Shown: one piece after another, positions 1 to 7,290 of the stretch
Layout of the letters: each line of letters opens with the position of its first letter
Numbering within the stretch: the stretch's first letter is position 1
Assembly (NCBI GenBank): GCA_049889815.1
Contig: JBMHCR010000028.1
Location: 14,944 to 78,943, forward strand
From: JBPOFY01 sp049889815
GTDB taxonomy: Bacteria; Verrucomicrobiota; Verrucomicrobiia; Opitutales; Coraliomargaritaceae
Reading direction: 5' to 3'
DNA length: 64,000 nt
Translations under genes and position numbers: made by a program
Notes under the pieces: generated by a model
Databases searched by the model: none
What the model was told of the DNA's origin: nothing
What the model saw: only the letters and a program-made list of their open reading frames with translations

Positions 1-2
1 CA

Positions 3-137
3 GCAAAGCCCTTCAGCGACCAAGGCATCGTCGACCTGTTAAAGGAAAAAGATATCAAGATCGCCCGCCGCACCGTCGCAAAATACCGCGAGGAGCTTGG
101 GATTCTAGCAACCAACCTTCGCCGCCGCTACGACTGA
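3..137 (+). CDS. rpoN: RNA polymerase sigma-54 factor, C-terminal end only (partial)
   Basis: The first 44 codons of the window read as the end of sigma-54, the sigma factor that binds -24/-12 promoters and needs an AAA+ activator. The frame opens with KPFSDQGIVDLLK, then carries the RpoN box ARRTVAKYRE, which contacts the -24 element, and ends LRRRYD followed by TGA. The rest of the gene lies upstream of the window. No other gene in the window uses this frame, and the next gene (fba) starts 142 bases later on the same strand. A likely sigma-54 promoter occurs in this window in front of glutamine synthetase II (19076-19092), which fits a working sigma-54 system. The RpoN box makes the identification firm despite the short length. 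Confidence 0.93.
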   Translation, partial: AKPFSDQGIVDLLKEKDIKIARRTVAKYREELGILATNLRRRYD

Positions 138-175
138 ACACCGATGGGCTTTTATGTACACGCGTAAATCAGAGA

Positions 176-205
176 TTGAAAACTTGAAACAGTCCGGTTT
201 ATGCT
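176..205 (+). promoter_or_regulatory. possible sigma-70 type promoter of fba
   Basis: TTGAAA at 176-181 and TATGCT at 200-205 are separated by 18 bases and would start transcription about 65 bases before the fba start codon. Both hexamers are only partial matches to the consensus, and no Shine-Dalgarno sequence is obvious before the fba ATG. This is a guess from spacing alone. Confidence 0.3.
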
Positions 206-279
206 CGCCCTTTAATCGTAGAGGTCGCAAGACTCTCTAAGTTCAAAGATAAAGTCGAATAACAAAAACTGATACCAAA

Positions 280-1311
280 ATGCCAGTAGCAACACCAAAA
301 CAATACGAAGCCATGCTCGACGCCGCCCAGAAGGGCAATTACGCCTACCCGGCCGTCAATGTGACTTCGATCACAACAATCAACGCTGCACTGAAAGCTT
401 TCGCCGATTCTAAGTCCGACGGCATCATCCAGGTCTCCACAGGCGGTGGTCAATTCGCTTCGGGTCTCAATGTTGCAGACGCGGCATATGGTGCAATCGT
501 TCTTGCAGAGGCAACTCATCTGCTCGCAGAAAAGTATGACATTCTTGTCGCACTCCATACCGACCACTGCCACCCAGAAAAGGTAGACGGATTCCTCAAG
601 CCACTCCTAGAAGCTTCCCGCAAGCGCATCGCAGAAGGCAAAGGTCCCCTCTTTCAATCACACATGTTTGACGGTTCTGTCGTCGACCTTAAGGAAAACC
701 TTGAAACCTCTAAAGAACTCCTCAAGCAGTGCGCAGAGCTCAATATCATCCTCGAAGTTGAAGCGGGCTGCGTAGGCGGCGAAGAAGACGGTCACGACAC
801 ATCGGGTCTTCCAGCTGAAAAACTCTACACCACTCCAGAAGACATGCTCGAAGTTTACGAAGCACTCCAACCGATCGGCCGCTTCCTCTTTGCAGCGACT
901 TTCGGTAACGTACACGGCGCTTACAAGCCGGGTGCAGTCCAGCTCAAGCCAACCATCCTGCGCGATGGCCAAAAGGCAGTGACTGACAAACACGGCGACG
1001 ATGCACTCATGGACCTCGTCTTCCACGGCGGTTCCGGTTCCGAACTCAGCGACATCCGCGAAACACTTGAATACGGTGTGGTGAAGATGAACATCGATAC
1101 CGACACACAATACGCATTCACACGTCCAGTTGTGACACACATCTGCGAAAACATCGAAGGTGTGCTCAAGATCGACGGCGAGGTCGGCAACAAGAAGACT
1201 TACGACCCACGCGGCTACCTCAAGAAAGCTGAAAAAAGCATGGCAGCCCGCCTCGAACAAGCTGCAGAAGACCTCTGTTCAACAGGCAATACCATCTTCG
1301 GCACTGTCTAA
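280..1311 (+). CDS. fbaA: class II fructose-bisphosphate aldolase
   Basis: Cytoplasmic zinc enzyme that splits fructose 1,6-bisphosphate into glyceraldehyde 3-phosphate and dihydroxyacetone phosphate in glycolysis, and runs backwards in gluconeogenesis. At 343 residues it has the usual length of the FbaA-type class II enzymes. HTDHCH at residues 93-98 holds the catalytic Asp95 and zinc ligand His96; EVEAG (159-163), ATFGNVHG (206-213, another zinc His) and the phosphate-binding HGGSGS (249-254) follow in the expected order. The start ATG at 280 begins MPVATPKQYEAM, matching the family's N-terminus; no ribosome-binding site is evident. A strong terminator follows at 1335, so the gene is probably transcribed alone. 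Confidence 0.96.
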   Translation: MPVATPKQYEAMLDAAQKGNYAYPAVNVTSITTINAALKAFADSKSDGIIQVSTGGGQFASGLNVADAAYGAIVLAEATHLLAEKYDILVALHTDHCHPEKVDGFLKPLLEASRKRIAEGKGPLFQSHMFDGSVVDLKENLETSKELLKQCAELNIILEVEAGCVGGEEDGHDTSGLPAEKLYTTPEDMLEVYEALQPIGRFLFAATFGNVHGAYKPGAVQLKPTILRDGQKAVTDKHGDDALMDLVFHGGSGSELSDIRETLEYGVVKMNIDTDTQYAFTRPVVTHICENIEGVLKIDGEVGNKKTYDPRGYLKKAEKSMAARLEQAAEDLCSTGNTIFGTV

Positions 1312-1334
1312 GTATTACAGGCACTCATTTAGCA

Positions 1335-1368
1335 AAAGACCGGTCGCGAAAGCGCCGGTCTTTTTTTT
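1335..1368 (+). terminator. rho-independent terminator of fbaA
   Basis: AAGACCGG and CCGGTCTT form an 8-bp stem around a GC-rich loop, followed by eight T residues (1361-1368). The A-run on the other side (from 1334) lets it serve the convergent psd gene as well, which ends at 1373. Confidence 0.88.
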
Positions 1369-1372
1369 ACAA

Positions 1373-2284
1373 CTAAACAGTCACTCCGCAGCGCTCGCCC
1401 ATTTTTGCGCGAACCTCGCGACCTTCGGCGGCGTGCTGGTTCAAGTCATCATCAAATTGAATGCTACCCCTTTTGAAGATGGTCGTCACACAAGAACCGC
1501 CAAAAGAGAAGTAACCCTTTTCGCCACCCTTCTCAACGACTCCAGGGTTAAAGGTCGAATGCATCCCGCCGACACAGGTTGCACCAACTTCAATGACAAT
1601 CACTTTACCAAAATCCGGCGAATCTACGATAGTGCGCGCGCGACGATTTTCCCATAGGATGGCGAGCTTGCGTCGCAGAGCCCATGGACTCACCGATCGC
1701 AAACTGCCAGCCAAAATTTCTACCCCACTCGCGTTGCCCGAAACCGAAAAATGGTAGCGGTGGTAATCGACCGGACACAGCCGCGAAATCAAAACCGAGC
1801 CACCTTCGAACTCTTTTGCGAGTGCCGGATCACCGAGGAACTTATCTAAATCGAATTGTTGGCCCTTAATATAAAACTGACTGGTCGCGTTGACGTCTTG
1901 GATCGCCAAATGGCGCCCATCCGCCGGAAAGACCGCTACATCCTTGCCTGCTGCAATTGGACGCGCTTCCGGCTTGAGCTTGCGATAGAAGAACTCGTTA
2001 AAAGTCTGATAGCTTTCGACTGGATCAGCGAACTCACCAACATCGACCCCGTAGTCCTTGACAAAGGGTGCCACCTTAGCGCGACTCGCAGGTCGATCCA
2101 TACGCCATCCGTACCATTTGGAAAACCACAAACGTTTCACAGCAAGCTCAACCGTCAATCGACCAAGCGGATTGCCATAGGCCCAACGTAGAAAGCCCTC
2201 ACCATACACAGACTCGGTTTCTACCTGCCTTGTGTGACGGTTGTAGAGTTCAATTGGGGCATCGAATGGCTGCGGCTGATTCAT
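1373..2284 (-). CDS. psd: phosphatidylserine decarboxylase proenzyme
   Basis: Makes phosphatidylethanolamine by decarboxylating phosphatidylserine at the inner membrane. The 303-residue proenzyme should cleave itself to create a pyruvoyl group from a serine. The expected active-site pieces are present: Asp122 in FPADGRH, His175/His178 in CPVDYHRYH, and the cleavage motif near the C-terminus at residues 261-265. That motif reads FGGSC (pyruvoyl serine 264) instead of the E. coli LGST; GGS-type motifs are typical of the longer branch of this family. The N-terminal 100 residues (starting MNQPQPFDAPIELYNR) are also like that branch. It lies downstream of the two crcB genes on the same strand, separated by an inverted repeat. 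Confidence 0.94.
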   Translation of the reverse strand: MNQPQPFDAPIELYNRHTRQVETESVYGEGFLRWAYGNPLGRLTVELAVKRLWFSKWYGWRMDRPASRAKVAPFVKDYGVDVGEFADPVESYQTFNEFFYRKLKPEARPIAAGKDVAVFPADGRHLAIQDVNATSQFYIKGQQFDLDKFLGDPALAKEFEGGSVLISRLCPVDYHRYHFSVSGNASGVEILAGSLRSVSPWALRRKLAILWENRRARTIVDSPDFGKVIVIEVGATCVGGMHSTFNPGVVEKGGEKGYFSFGGSCVTTIFKRGSIQFDDDLNQHAAEGREVRAKMGERCGVTV

Positions 2285-2294
2285 ATAAACGTTT

Positions 2295-2356
2295 TAATCC
2301 TAATCTTACTCTTTATCCTTATCTCGCACGACCAAAATAGATTAAGATTAAGATTA
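2295..2356. repeat. long inverted repeat between crcB and psd
   Basis: The arms TAATCCTAATCTTACTC (2295-2311) and GATTAAGATTAAGATTA (2340-2356) are reverse complements with two exceptions over 17 bases, around a 28-base centre. The AT-rich arms and lack of a T-run make it unlike an ordinary terminator. It may be a dispersed palindromic element or an RNA hairpin in the crcB-psd message; the window contains no second copy that I could see. Confidence 0.6.
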
Positions 2357-2365
2357 CGAGACCGA

Positions 2366-2758
2366 TTAAGACGATTGTCGCCTTGCGACTGCCATCGATA
2401 GTCCGAGCCAGACGGCGACAAGTCCGAAGCCGAAACTGGCGGCGGCATAAAAACCGGCAATCTGACCTTCGCCCTTGCTGACTAGGTCGATGATCTGCCA
2501 GGTAAAAGTCGAAAAGGTGGTATAGCCTCCACAGAAGCCAGTCATCCAGAAGTCGCCCCTATTCGGATGCGGAGCGACGGAGCCAGCGGGCATCCAGTGC
2601 CCAGCGAGCCAACCGATCAGCAGTGAACCAGTCAAATTCACCACCAATGTCGCCGGCGAAAAAGTGCCAAATCCAATTTGCAGCGCCAACAAGTCTGCCA
2701 GATAACGCAGCACCCCGCCTAGGGCACTGCCGAGTCCGATCCACAGCAACTGCTTCAA
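2366..2758 (-). CDS. crcB: fluoride channel subunit CrcB (second copy)
   Basis: Small four-helix membrane protein of the Fluc/CrcB family, which exports fluoride as a dimer. The 130-residue reading MKQLLWIGLGSALGGVLRYL matches the family N-terminus; GFCGGYTTFSTFTWQ is the conserved fluoride-path signature with its phenylalanines, and VVNLTGSLLIGW matches the conserved helix 2 Asn region. I chose a TTG start at 2758 that overlaps the stop of the upstream crcB (shared TTGA) because GGAAGG lies nine bases upstream; a longer frame exists but adds a non-homologous cysteine-rich stretch. The two copies probably form a heterodimeric channel, since paired crcB genes are common in other bacteria. Confidence 0.9.
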   Translation of the reverse strand: MKQLLWIGLGSALGGVLRYLADLLALQIGFGTFSPATLVVNLTGSLLIGWLAGHWMPAGSVAPHPNRGDFWMTGFCGGYTTFSTFTWQIIDLVSKGEGQIAGFYAAASFGFGLVAVWLGLSMAVARRQSS

Positions 2759-3141
2759 GCGGTCAACCCTTCCGTTAGCGCATAGCCGGCAATCGCACAC
2801 AGCGAGCAGAGCGCGAGGCTCCCAAACGCATTTGCGGCGACCCGCCGCCACTGCTGCTTGGACACGAGATTTAGTGTTTGCAGACTAAAGCTGGAAAAAG
2901 TGGTCAAGCCACCACAAAAACCGACCGCGGAAAAGGCATGCGCCCCCTGAAAAAACAACCAAGAATCGGCAGGAGTGATTCCAGCACCCAGCACCATACC
3001 CAACAGAAAGCTTCCGAGAACGTTGACCACAAATGTGCCCCACGGAAAGGCATCGCCGCATTTGCGGTCGACCCAACTGGTCAGCAAATAACGGGCAATG
3101 CCGCCGAGCGCGCAACCGATGGCTGTGAAGAGAATAAGCAC
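2755..3141 (-). CDS. crcB: fluoride channel subunit CrcB (first copy)
   Basis: Second member of the tandem CrcB pair, 128 residues, four predicted membrane helices. It shows LGGIARYLL, VVNVLGSFLLGM and the signature GFCGGLTTFSSFSLQ. The start is unusual: the first possible codon is GTG at 3141 and an AGGAGG sequence abuts it directly, with an in-frame stop a few codons upstream, so no longer start exists. Either initiation tolerates this spacing or it begins one or two codons later. It overlaps the next crcB by four bases, indicating translational coupling. Function as a fluoride exporter follows from the family; no fluoride riboswitch was recognised upstream. Confidence 0.9.
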   Translation of the reverse strand: MLILFTAIGCALGGIARYLLTSWVDRKCGDAFPWGTFVVNVLGSFLLGMVLGAGITPADSWLFFQGAHAFSAVGFCGGLTTFSSFSLQTLNLVSKQQWRRVAANAFGSLALCSLCAIAGYALTEGLTA

Positions 3142-3309
3142 CCTCCTGCTTTGGCTCGATTACTGCGAACTGTAAAGCATTGTTGATCCACCAGCTCGTT
3201 TGAGCAGGACCTAAAACCACGAAAAACCACAAAATTTGGCCGATTAGTCCTTGATCTTTGGTGGACTGCCGCATTTATTCCTCCGCTTTCACTTTCAATA
3301 AGACCCACT

Positions 3310-3468
3310 ATGACACAACACAACAGCTTTAAAGCCACTGGCGGTGGCGGTAAAAAGAATCGCACAGTCCTCAAGCGCTTCGAGCGCGTGGACCTACTCC
3401 GCAAGCGCGGCCAGTGGGAAGACGGTAACCGCGTAGTCGGCCTCAAGAAGACCAAGCCAGAGGAATAA
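3310..3468 (+). CDS. small basic protein, Chlamydiae/Verrucomicrobia signature family
   Basis: A 52-residue, strongly basic protein beginning MTQHNSFKATGGGGKKNR and continuing LKRFERVDLLRKRGQW, ending GLKKTKPEE. This matches the short basic family that I know from Chlamydiae and Verrucomicrobia (TIGR04137) and that has been described as a signature of the PVC bacteria with nonspecific nucleic-acid binding. The role is unknown; a ribosome- or nucleic-acid-associated housekeeping job is an inference from charge and conservation. It stands alone, divergent from the crcB genes, with its own terminator at 3496. It is the best single lineage marker in the window. Confidence 0.88.
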   Translation: MTQHNSFKATGGGGKKNRTVLKRFERVDLLRKRGQWEDGNRVVGLKKTKPEE

Positions 3469-3495
3469 AACGTTCAATTCTGATTTTTTTACCAG

Positions 3496-3525
3496 AAGGC
3501 GTTCCGTATTCCGGAGCGCCTTTTT
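3496..3525 (+). terminator. rho-independent terminator of the small basic protein gene
   Basis: AAGGCGTTCC (3496-3505) pairs with GGAGCGCCTT (3513-3522, one G-T wobble) around a 7-base loop and runs into TTTTT. Confidence 0.85.
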
Positions 3526-3564
3526 CGTCAGTAATCAGCTCAATCCCACCGAGAATTTTACACC

Positions 3565-3593
3565 TTGACGGTCAAATTCTTCACGGACTTAAT
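3565..3593 (+). promoter_or_regulatory. possible sigma-70 promoter of ptsH
   Basis: TTGACG (3565-3570) and CTTAAT (3588-3593) are separated by 17 bases, about 90 bases before the ptsH start. The -35 box is good and the -10 box is fair. Confidence 0.35.
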
Positions 3594-3680
3594 CCAAGAT
3601 CCTACTAATTAACGCGGTTTTGACTTCAAATGAAATCTTTCTAGTCAATACCCACGTAACTCGTTTTTCCTGCCTCGCAT

Positions 3681-3986
3681 ATGAGCACTTCTGAAACCGG
3701 CGACTCAAACACCACATTGCACAAAGAATTGTTCGTGCAAAACAAGATGGGTATACATGCACGTCCTGCTGCGATGATCGTGCGTATCGCCAATACCTAC
3801 TCTGGCGAGGTCTGGGTGGAAAAGGATGATGAGCAAGTGAATGGTAAAAGCATCATGGGTCTCATGATGCTCGCCGCAGGCAAAGGCTCAAAGCTCGTCG
3901 TTCGTGCTGAGGGTGATGCCGACGCCGCGCAAAGCATGCTCAACGAACTGGAAGCTCTTTTCGAGCGCCGCTTCGAAGAAGTCTAG
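3681..3986 (+). CDS. ptsH: HPr family phosphocarrier protein
   Basis: HPr passes phosphate from enzyme I to sugar-specific enzymes of the phosphotransferase system, or acts only as a regulator where transport components are absent. The 101-residue protein has the active-site histidine at residue 26 in GIHARPAA and the regulatory serine at 57 in NGKSIMGLMML, the site used by HPr kinase. It carries about ten extra hydrophilic residues at the N-terminus before the HPr fold. No enzyme I, IIA or HPr kinase gene lies next to it, so whether it serves sugar uptake or regulation cannot be told here. A hairpin terminator follows at 4010. Confidence 0.93.
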   Translation: MSTSETGDSNTTLHKELFVQNKMGIHARPAAMIVRIANTYSGEVWVEKDDEQVNGKSIMGLMMLAAGKGSKLVVRAEGDADAAQSMLNELEALFERRFEEV

Positions 3987-4009
3987 AAAGCGACACAAAA
4001 ATTTCCTGG

Positions 4010-4037
4010 ATGCCGACTTACGGTAGTCAGCATTTGT
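4010..4037 (+). terminator. probable terminator of ptsH
   Basis: ATGCCGACT and AGTCAGCAT pair with a single internal mismatch around a 6-base loop, followed by TTTGTT. Moderately strong. Confidence 0.6.
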
Positions 4038-4076
4038 TAGCTGCCAAATAAAAGCAAGGCGCTTGACTCCTCCATT

Positions 4077-4098
4077 AATTCAAACACCCGTTTGAATT
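4077..4098. promoter_or_regulatory. TetR-type operator overlapping the tetR start
   Basis: A perfect 9-bp inverted repeat, AATTCAAAC-ACCC-GTTTGAATT, ends at the base before the tetR ATG (4099). A TTGACT -35-like box is at 4063-4068, so a repressor bound here would block initiation or early elongation. A second copy of the same half-site arrangement lies at 4 bases' spacing at 13303-13320, in front of another RND pump. Autoregulation by the adjacent TetR protein is inferred from position and symmetry. Confidence 0.8.
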
Positions 4099-4746
4099 AT
4101 GCCCTCCCCTACTACTTCCACGAGCGATAACACGCGTTCCAAATTACTGCAAGCGACAGAGAAACTCTTTGCGGAGCACGGCTATCGAGCCATGACCATG
4201 CGTGACGTCACCGAAAAAGCGGGCGTCAATATCGCGGCGGTTAATTACCACTTTGGCTCAAAGGCCGACCTCATGCGTGAGACGATCCGTGGTCGCATCG
4301 AACCCATCAATATCGTCCGCCTGAGACGACTGGATCTATTGATCAAACAATACGGAGCATCCCCCATCCCGGTCATCGAGATTTTTGATACTTTAATCCG
4401 TCCGATCTACGAATCGGATGAGGCGAAGAACGCGCCGAATCGGGTCCTGATAAGAATGATCGGGCGCGCCTTCTCCGAGCCTGCAGACTTCATGCGGAAC
4501 CTGCACCAGGAATTCTTTCAGGATCTAAGCCGCCGCTACCTTGAGCAACTCAAGCGCACCCGCCCGGACCTATCTGAAGCCAATCTCCGCCATCGTTTCT
4601 TTCTTTCCATCAGCACCATGCTCGGCGCCACCGTAAACCAAGGTCTACTTGAAAGTCTCTCCCGCAGTAAGTCTACACCCATAAACTACGATAAATTCGT
4701 TAGCGAACTGGTCGCCTATATCGCTGCTGGATTCGACCACTCCTAA
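4099..4746 (+). CDS. TetR/AcrR family transcriptional repressor of RND efflux
   Basis: A 215-residue one-component regulator. The N-terminal helix-turn-helix is clear (residues about 17-62: ATEKLFAEHGYRAMTMRDV, then VNIAAVNYHFGSKADLM), and the C-terminal ligand domain resembles the CecR/YbiH branch. It is the first gene of an efflux operon: the outer-membrane factor begins seven bases after its stop. A perfect palindrome covers the bases just before its start codon, so it most likely represses its own operon and releases it when a pump substrate binds. A copy of the palindrome before the second pump (13388) suggests control of both systems. The ligand cannot be predicted. Confidence 0.9.
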   Translation: MPSPTTSTSDNTRSKLLQATEKLFAEHGYRAMTMRDVTEKAGVNIAAVNYHFGSKADLMRETIRGRIEPINIVRLRRLDLLIKQYGASPIPVIEIFDTLIRPIYESDEAKNAPNRVLIRMIGRAFSEPADFMRNLHQEFFQDLSRRYLEQLKRTRPDLSEANLRHRFFLSISTMLGATVNQGLLESLSRSKSTPINYDKFVSELVAYIAAGFDHS

Positions 4747-4753
4747 TTCACAC

Positions 4754-6148
4754 ATGAACAACAACCGTCAGTTCACACAGTTTTCCATCAGTCTACTCTG
4801 CCTGGCTGTGCTGGGTTGCGCCAGTTCTCCCGAGCGCAGCGCTGCGCCGGATATCGAAGCGCCCGATGTGTGGACGACCCAAGCGGACATATCTGCGCCG
4901 AAGGCGTGGCTTCAGGATTTAAATAGTCCAGAGCTCTCCGAGTTAATCGAAGAAGCACTCACGAACAACCCGAATCTTCAGGTCGCCGCTGCTCGTTTTG
5001 ACCAAGCCATGGCCGAAGCACGCATCGCCGGTGCGGATCGTCTGCCCACCGCAGGGCTCGGGCTTAATGGCACGCGCCAGAAGATCAACAGTTTCGGCCC
5101 TAGCAGCACAGGAGGTGTACGCTTTGATAATTACGATCTTTCGCTCAACCTGAGTTGGGAGCTTGATCTTTGGGGTAGACTGCGCAACCGAAGTTCAGCG
5201 ACCATCGCGCAAATCGAGGCAAGCGAAGCAGAATTCACAGGTGCTCGCCTCTCACTCGCGGCTCAAGTGACCAAAAGTTGGCTCAACCTCATTGAAGCAC
5301 AAAAGCAGCTCGACCTCACGAAACGCACTGCTAGCGCCGACGCTGAAAACCTTCACACGATAGAAGCGCGCTTTAAGCGTGGACTCGCCCAAGGTTTAGA
5401 AGTCCGACAGATCCGCACTCAAGCAGCGCTTTCCAAAGCAGACATTGAAGTACGTAAACGTGGCTACGACCAAGCGGCTCGCTCACTCGAAGCGTTGCTG
5501 GGACGCTACCCAAATGCGACTGAGTCGTCGGCTGCTAGCTTCCCAGACTTGAAAAAGTCAATCCCCGCGGGCCTGCCTTCCGATCTACTCTATCGACGTC
5601 CCGATCTCATCACTGCCGAACGCCAGCTTGCCGCGGCAAACAAGGAACTCCTCGCTAGTAAGAAGGAGCTCCTACCAAGTATCAGCTTAACCAGTTCCGG
5701 TGGCACCAATTCACCCGAGTTTCAAGATCTACTGGATAGTAACTTCTCAGTCTGGTCACTCGGGACAAACTTGACTCAACCCATTTTTCAAGGGGGTCGC
5801 ATCGTCGCAAACATCGCCCGCGGCGAGGCACTTAAAGATCAAGCCGCTGCAAATTACCGTAACACCGTATTACAAGCCTTTCTCGAAGTCGAATCCACCC
5901 TCGCAGCCGAGCGCTTCCTACAACGCGAATACGCGCTCCTCAAAATTGCCGCGGATGAAGCCATCGCCACAGAAGCGCTTGCATGGAGGCGCTACCGCAG
6001 TGGCACCTCCGACCTTCTGAACTACCTTTCCAGTCAGCGCTCAGCCAACTCAGCAAAGAGCCGACTCCTCACGCTGCAGAGCCTCCTCCTACAAAACCGT
6101 ATCGACCTCTACCTCGCGCTGGGTGGTCCATTTCAAATCGAGTCATGA
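4754..6148 (+). CDS. outer-membrane efflux lipoprotein (NodT/TolC-type channel)
   Basis: Outer-membrane factor of a tripartite RND pump, forming the beta-barrel and periplasmic tunnel through which drugs leave the cell. The 464-residue protein has a lipoprotein signal with lipobox LAVLGC (cysteine 22) and the two OEP repeats; typical features are SWELDLWGRLRN in the first half and PIFQGGRIVANIARGEAL in the second. It starts seven bases after the TetR gene and its TGA stop overlaps the ATG of the next gene. It is the only outer-membrane factor in the window, so it may also serve the second pump, which lacks one. Confidence 0.93.
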   Translation: MNNNRQFTQFSISLLCLAVLGCASSPERSAAPDIEAPDVWTTQADISAPKAWLQDLNSPELSELIEEALTNNPNLQVAAARFDQAMAEARIAGADRLPTAGLGLNGTRQKINSFGPSSTGGVRFDNYDLSLNLSWELDLWGRLRNRSSATIAQIEASEAEFTGARLSLAAQVTKSWLNLIEAQKQLDLTKRTASADAENLHTIEARFKRGLAQGLEVRQIRTQAALSKADIEVRKRGYDQAARSLEALLGRYPNATESSAASFPDLKKSIPAGLPSDLLYRRPDLITAERQLAAANKELLASKKELLPSISLTSSGGTNSPEFQDLLDSNFSVWSLGTNLTQPIFQGGRIVANIARGEALKDQAAANYRNTVLQAFLEVESTLAAERFLQREYALLKIAADEAIATEALAWRRYRSGTSDLLNYLSSQRSANSAKSRLLTLQSLLLQNRIDLYLALGGPFQIES

Positions 6149-7290
6149 AAGCATTTCTAACCATCATCATAATTACGAGCGGTATCGGCCTGTTCGTCTT
6201 GCTCTTTAAACTCAAGCCGGAGGCAGAAAGGATCGAAGTGGTTCGCCCAATCAACAGCGTCGAGATCATCACGGTGCAACCAGAGACGTTGCAGTTGTTC
6301 GTGCAGAGCCAAGGTACCCTGCTACCAACTATCGAAAGCGATCTTATTGCAGAAGTCAGCGGCCGGGTGATTGAAGTTGCAGAGACCTTTCGCCCAGGCA
6401 ACCGCTTCAGCGAAGGCGAGGTTCTTCTAAAAATTGATCCAGCCGACTACGAAGCGGCTGCCGCCGCACGCGAAGCCGAGCTCGCAAATGCGGAGCTAGC
6501 CCTTGCACAGGAAAAAGCCTTTGCCGAACAGGCAGCAGCCGACTGGGAAGCGCTTGGTGAGGGCGATGCCAGTGAACTTACCCTTCGCAAGCCCCAGCTC
6601 AAACAAGCGAGCGCGAGCGTTGCCAGTGCCAAAGCCGCACTTGATAAAGCTAAGCGCGACCTCGACCGCACACAAATCACCGCACCCTTCGACGGGATCG
6701 TGCTGACAAAGAATACCGATCTTGGCCAATTCATTACCGCAAATCCCAGCAACCCGATCGGACGTATCTATTCAACCGAAAGCGCCGAGGTTCGCCTACC
6801 CATCACCGAACAAGAGGCCAGCTTTCTCGATCAACGCAGTAAGCCTGAACGCTCTATCACTCTACGCCGCGCCAACGACTATAGCGACTCTACATGGACC
6901 GCAAGACTCGCTCGGATCGAAGACAATATAAATCCCAATAGCCGCCTACTCTACGTAGTTGCGCAGCTAAAGAACCCTTTCAACCCGAGCGAAGAAGCGC
7001 CTGCCCTCCGTCGCGGAACCTTCATGACGGGCACCATCGAAGGGCGCTCCGAACAGAATATCTATTCATTACCGAGATACGCATTGCGCGGTTCCGAAAC
7101 GCTCTACGTCTTAGATAAGGACAACAAACTCACCACCCGCAAGGTCTCTATCGTTCAAAGTGATGCCGAACGCATCATCATCGATGAAGGTCTCATTGCG
7201 GGCGACCGGGTCGCAATTAGCCCGATCGCTTATTTCGTGGAAAACATGCCAGTCGAAGTGATTGAAACCAAAAAGGAATCTGCTGAATGA
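6145..7290 (+). CDS. RND efflux periplasmic adaptor (membrane-fusion protein)
   Basis: Bridges the inner-membrane pump and the outer-membrane channel. I place the start at 6145 (MKAFLTIIIITSGIG), where ATGA overlaps the upstream stop; an earlier in-frame ATG at 5983 lies deep in the channel gene and is not credible. The 381-residue product has an N-terminal membrane anchor, a lipoyl-like half (VSGRVIEVAETFRPGNRF), an Ala/Glu-rich helical hairpin from about residue 110 to 175, the second lipoyl half (TAPFDGIVL) and beta-barrel domains. Its stop again overlaps the start of the pump gene, so the three transport genes are translationally coupled. Confidence 0.93.
   Translation: MKAFLTIIIITSGIGLFVLLFKLKPEAERIEVVRPINSVEIITVQPETLQLFVQSQGTLLPTIESDLIAEVSGRVIEVAETFRPGNRFSEGEVLLKIDPADYEAAAAAREAELANAELALAQEKAFAEQAAADWEALGEGDASELTLRKPQLKQASASVASAKAALDKAKRDLDRTQITAPFDGIVLTKNTDLGQFITANPSNPIGRIYSTESAEVRLPITEQEASFLDQRSKPERSITLRRANDYSDSTWTARLARIEDNINPNSRLLYVVAQLKNPFNPSEEAPALRRGTFMTGTIEGRSEQNIYSLPRYALRGSETLYVLDKDNKLTTRKVSIVQSDAERIIIDEGLIAGDRVAISPIAYFVENMPVEVIETKKESAE

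Noticed and set aside
658..1260. A 200-residue reading frame antisense to fbaA
   Set aside because: Cys/Phe/Val-rich shadow of a well-conserved gene; no start signal or family.
3142..3309. Fluoride riboswitch upstream of crcB
   Set aside because: The minus-strand leader lacks the conserved pseudoknot pattern I would expect; nothing convincing was seen.
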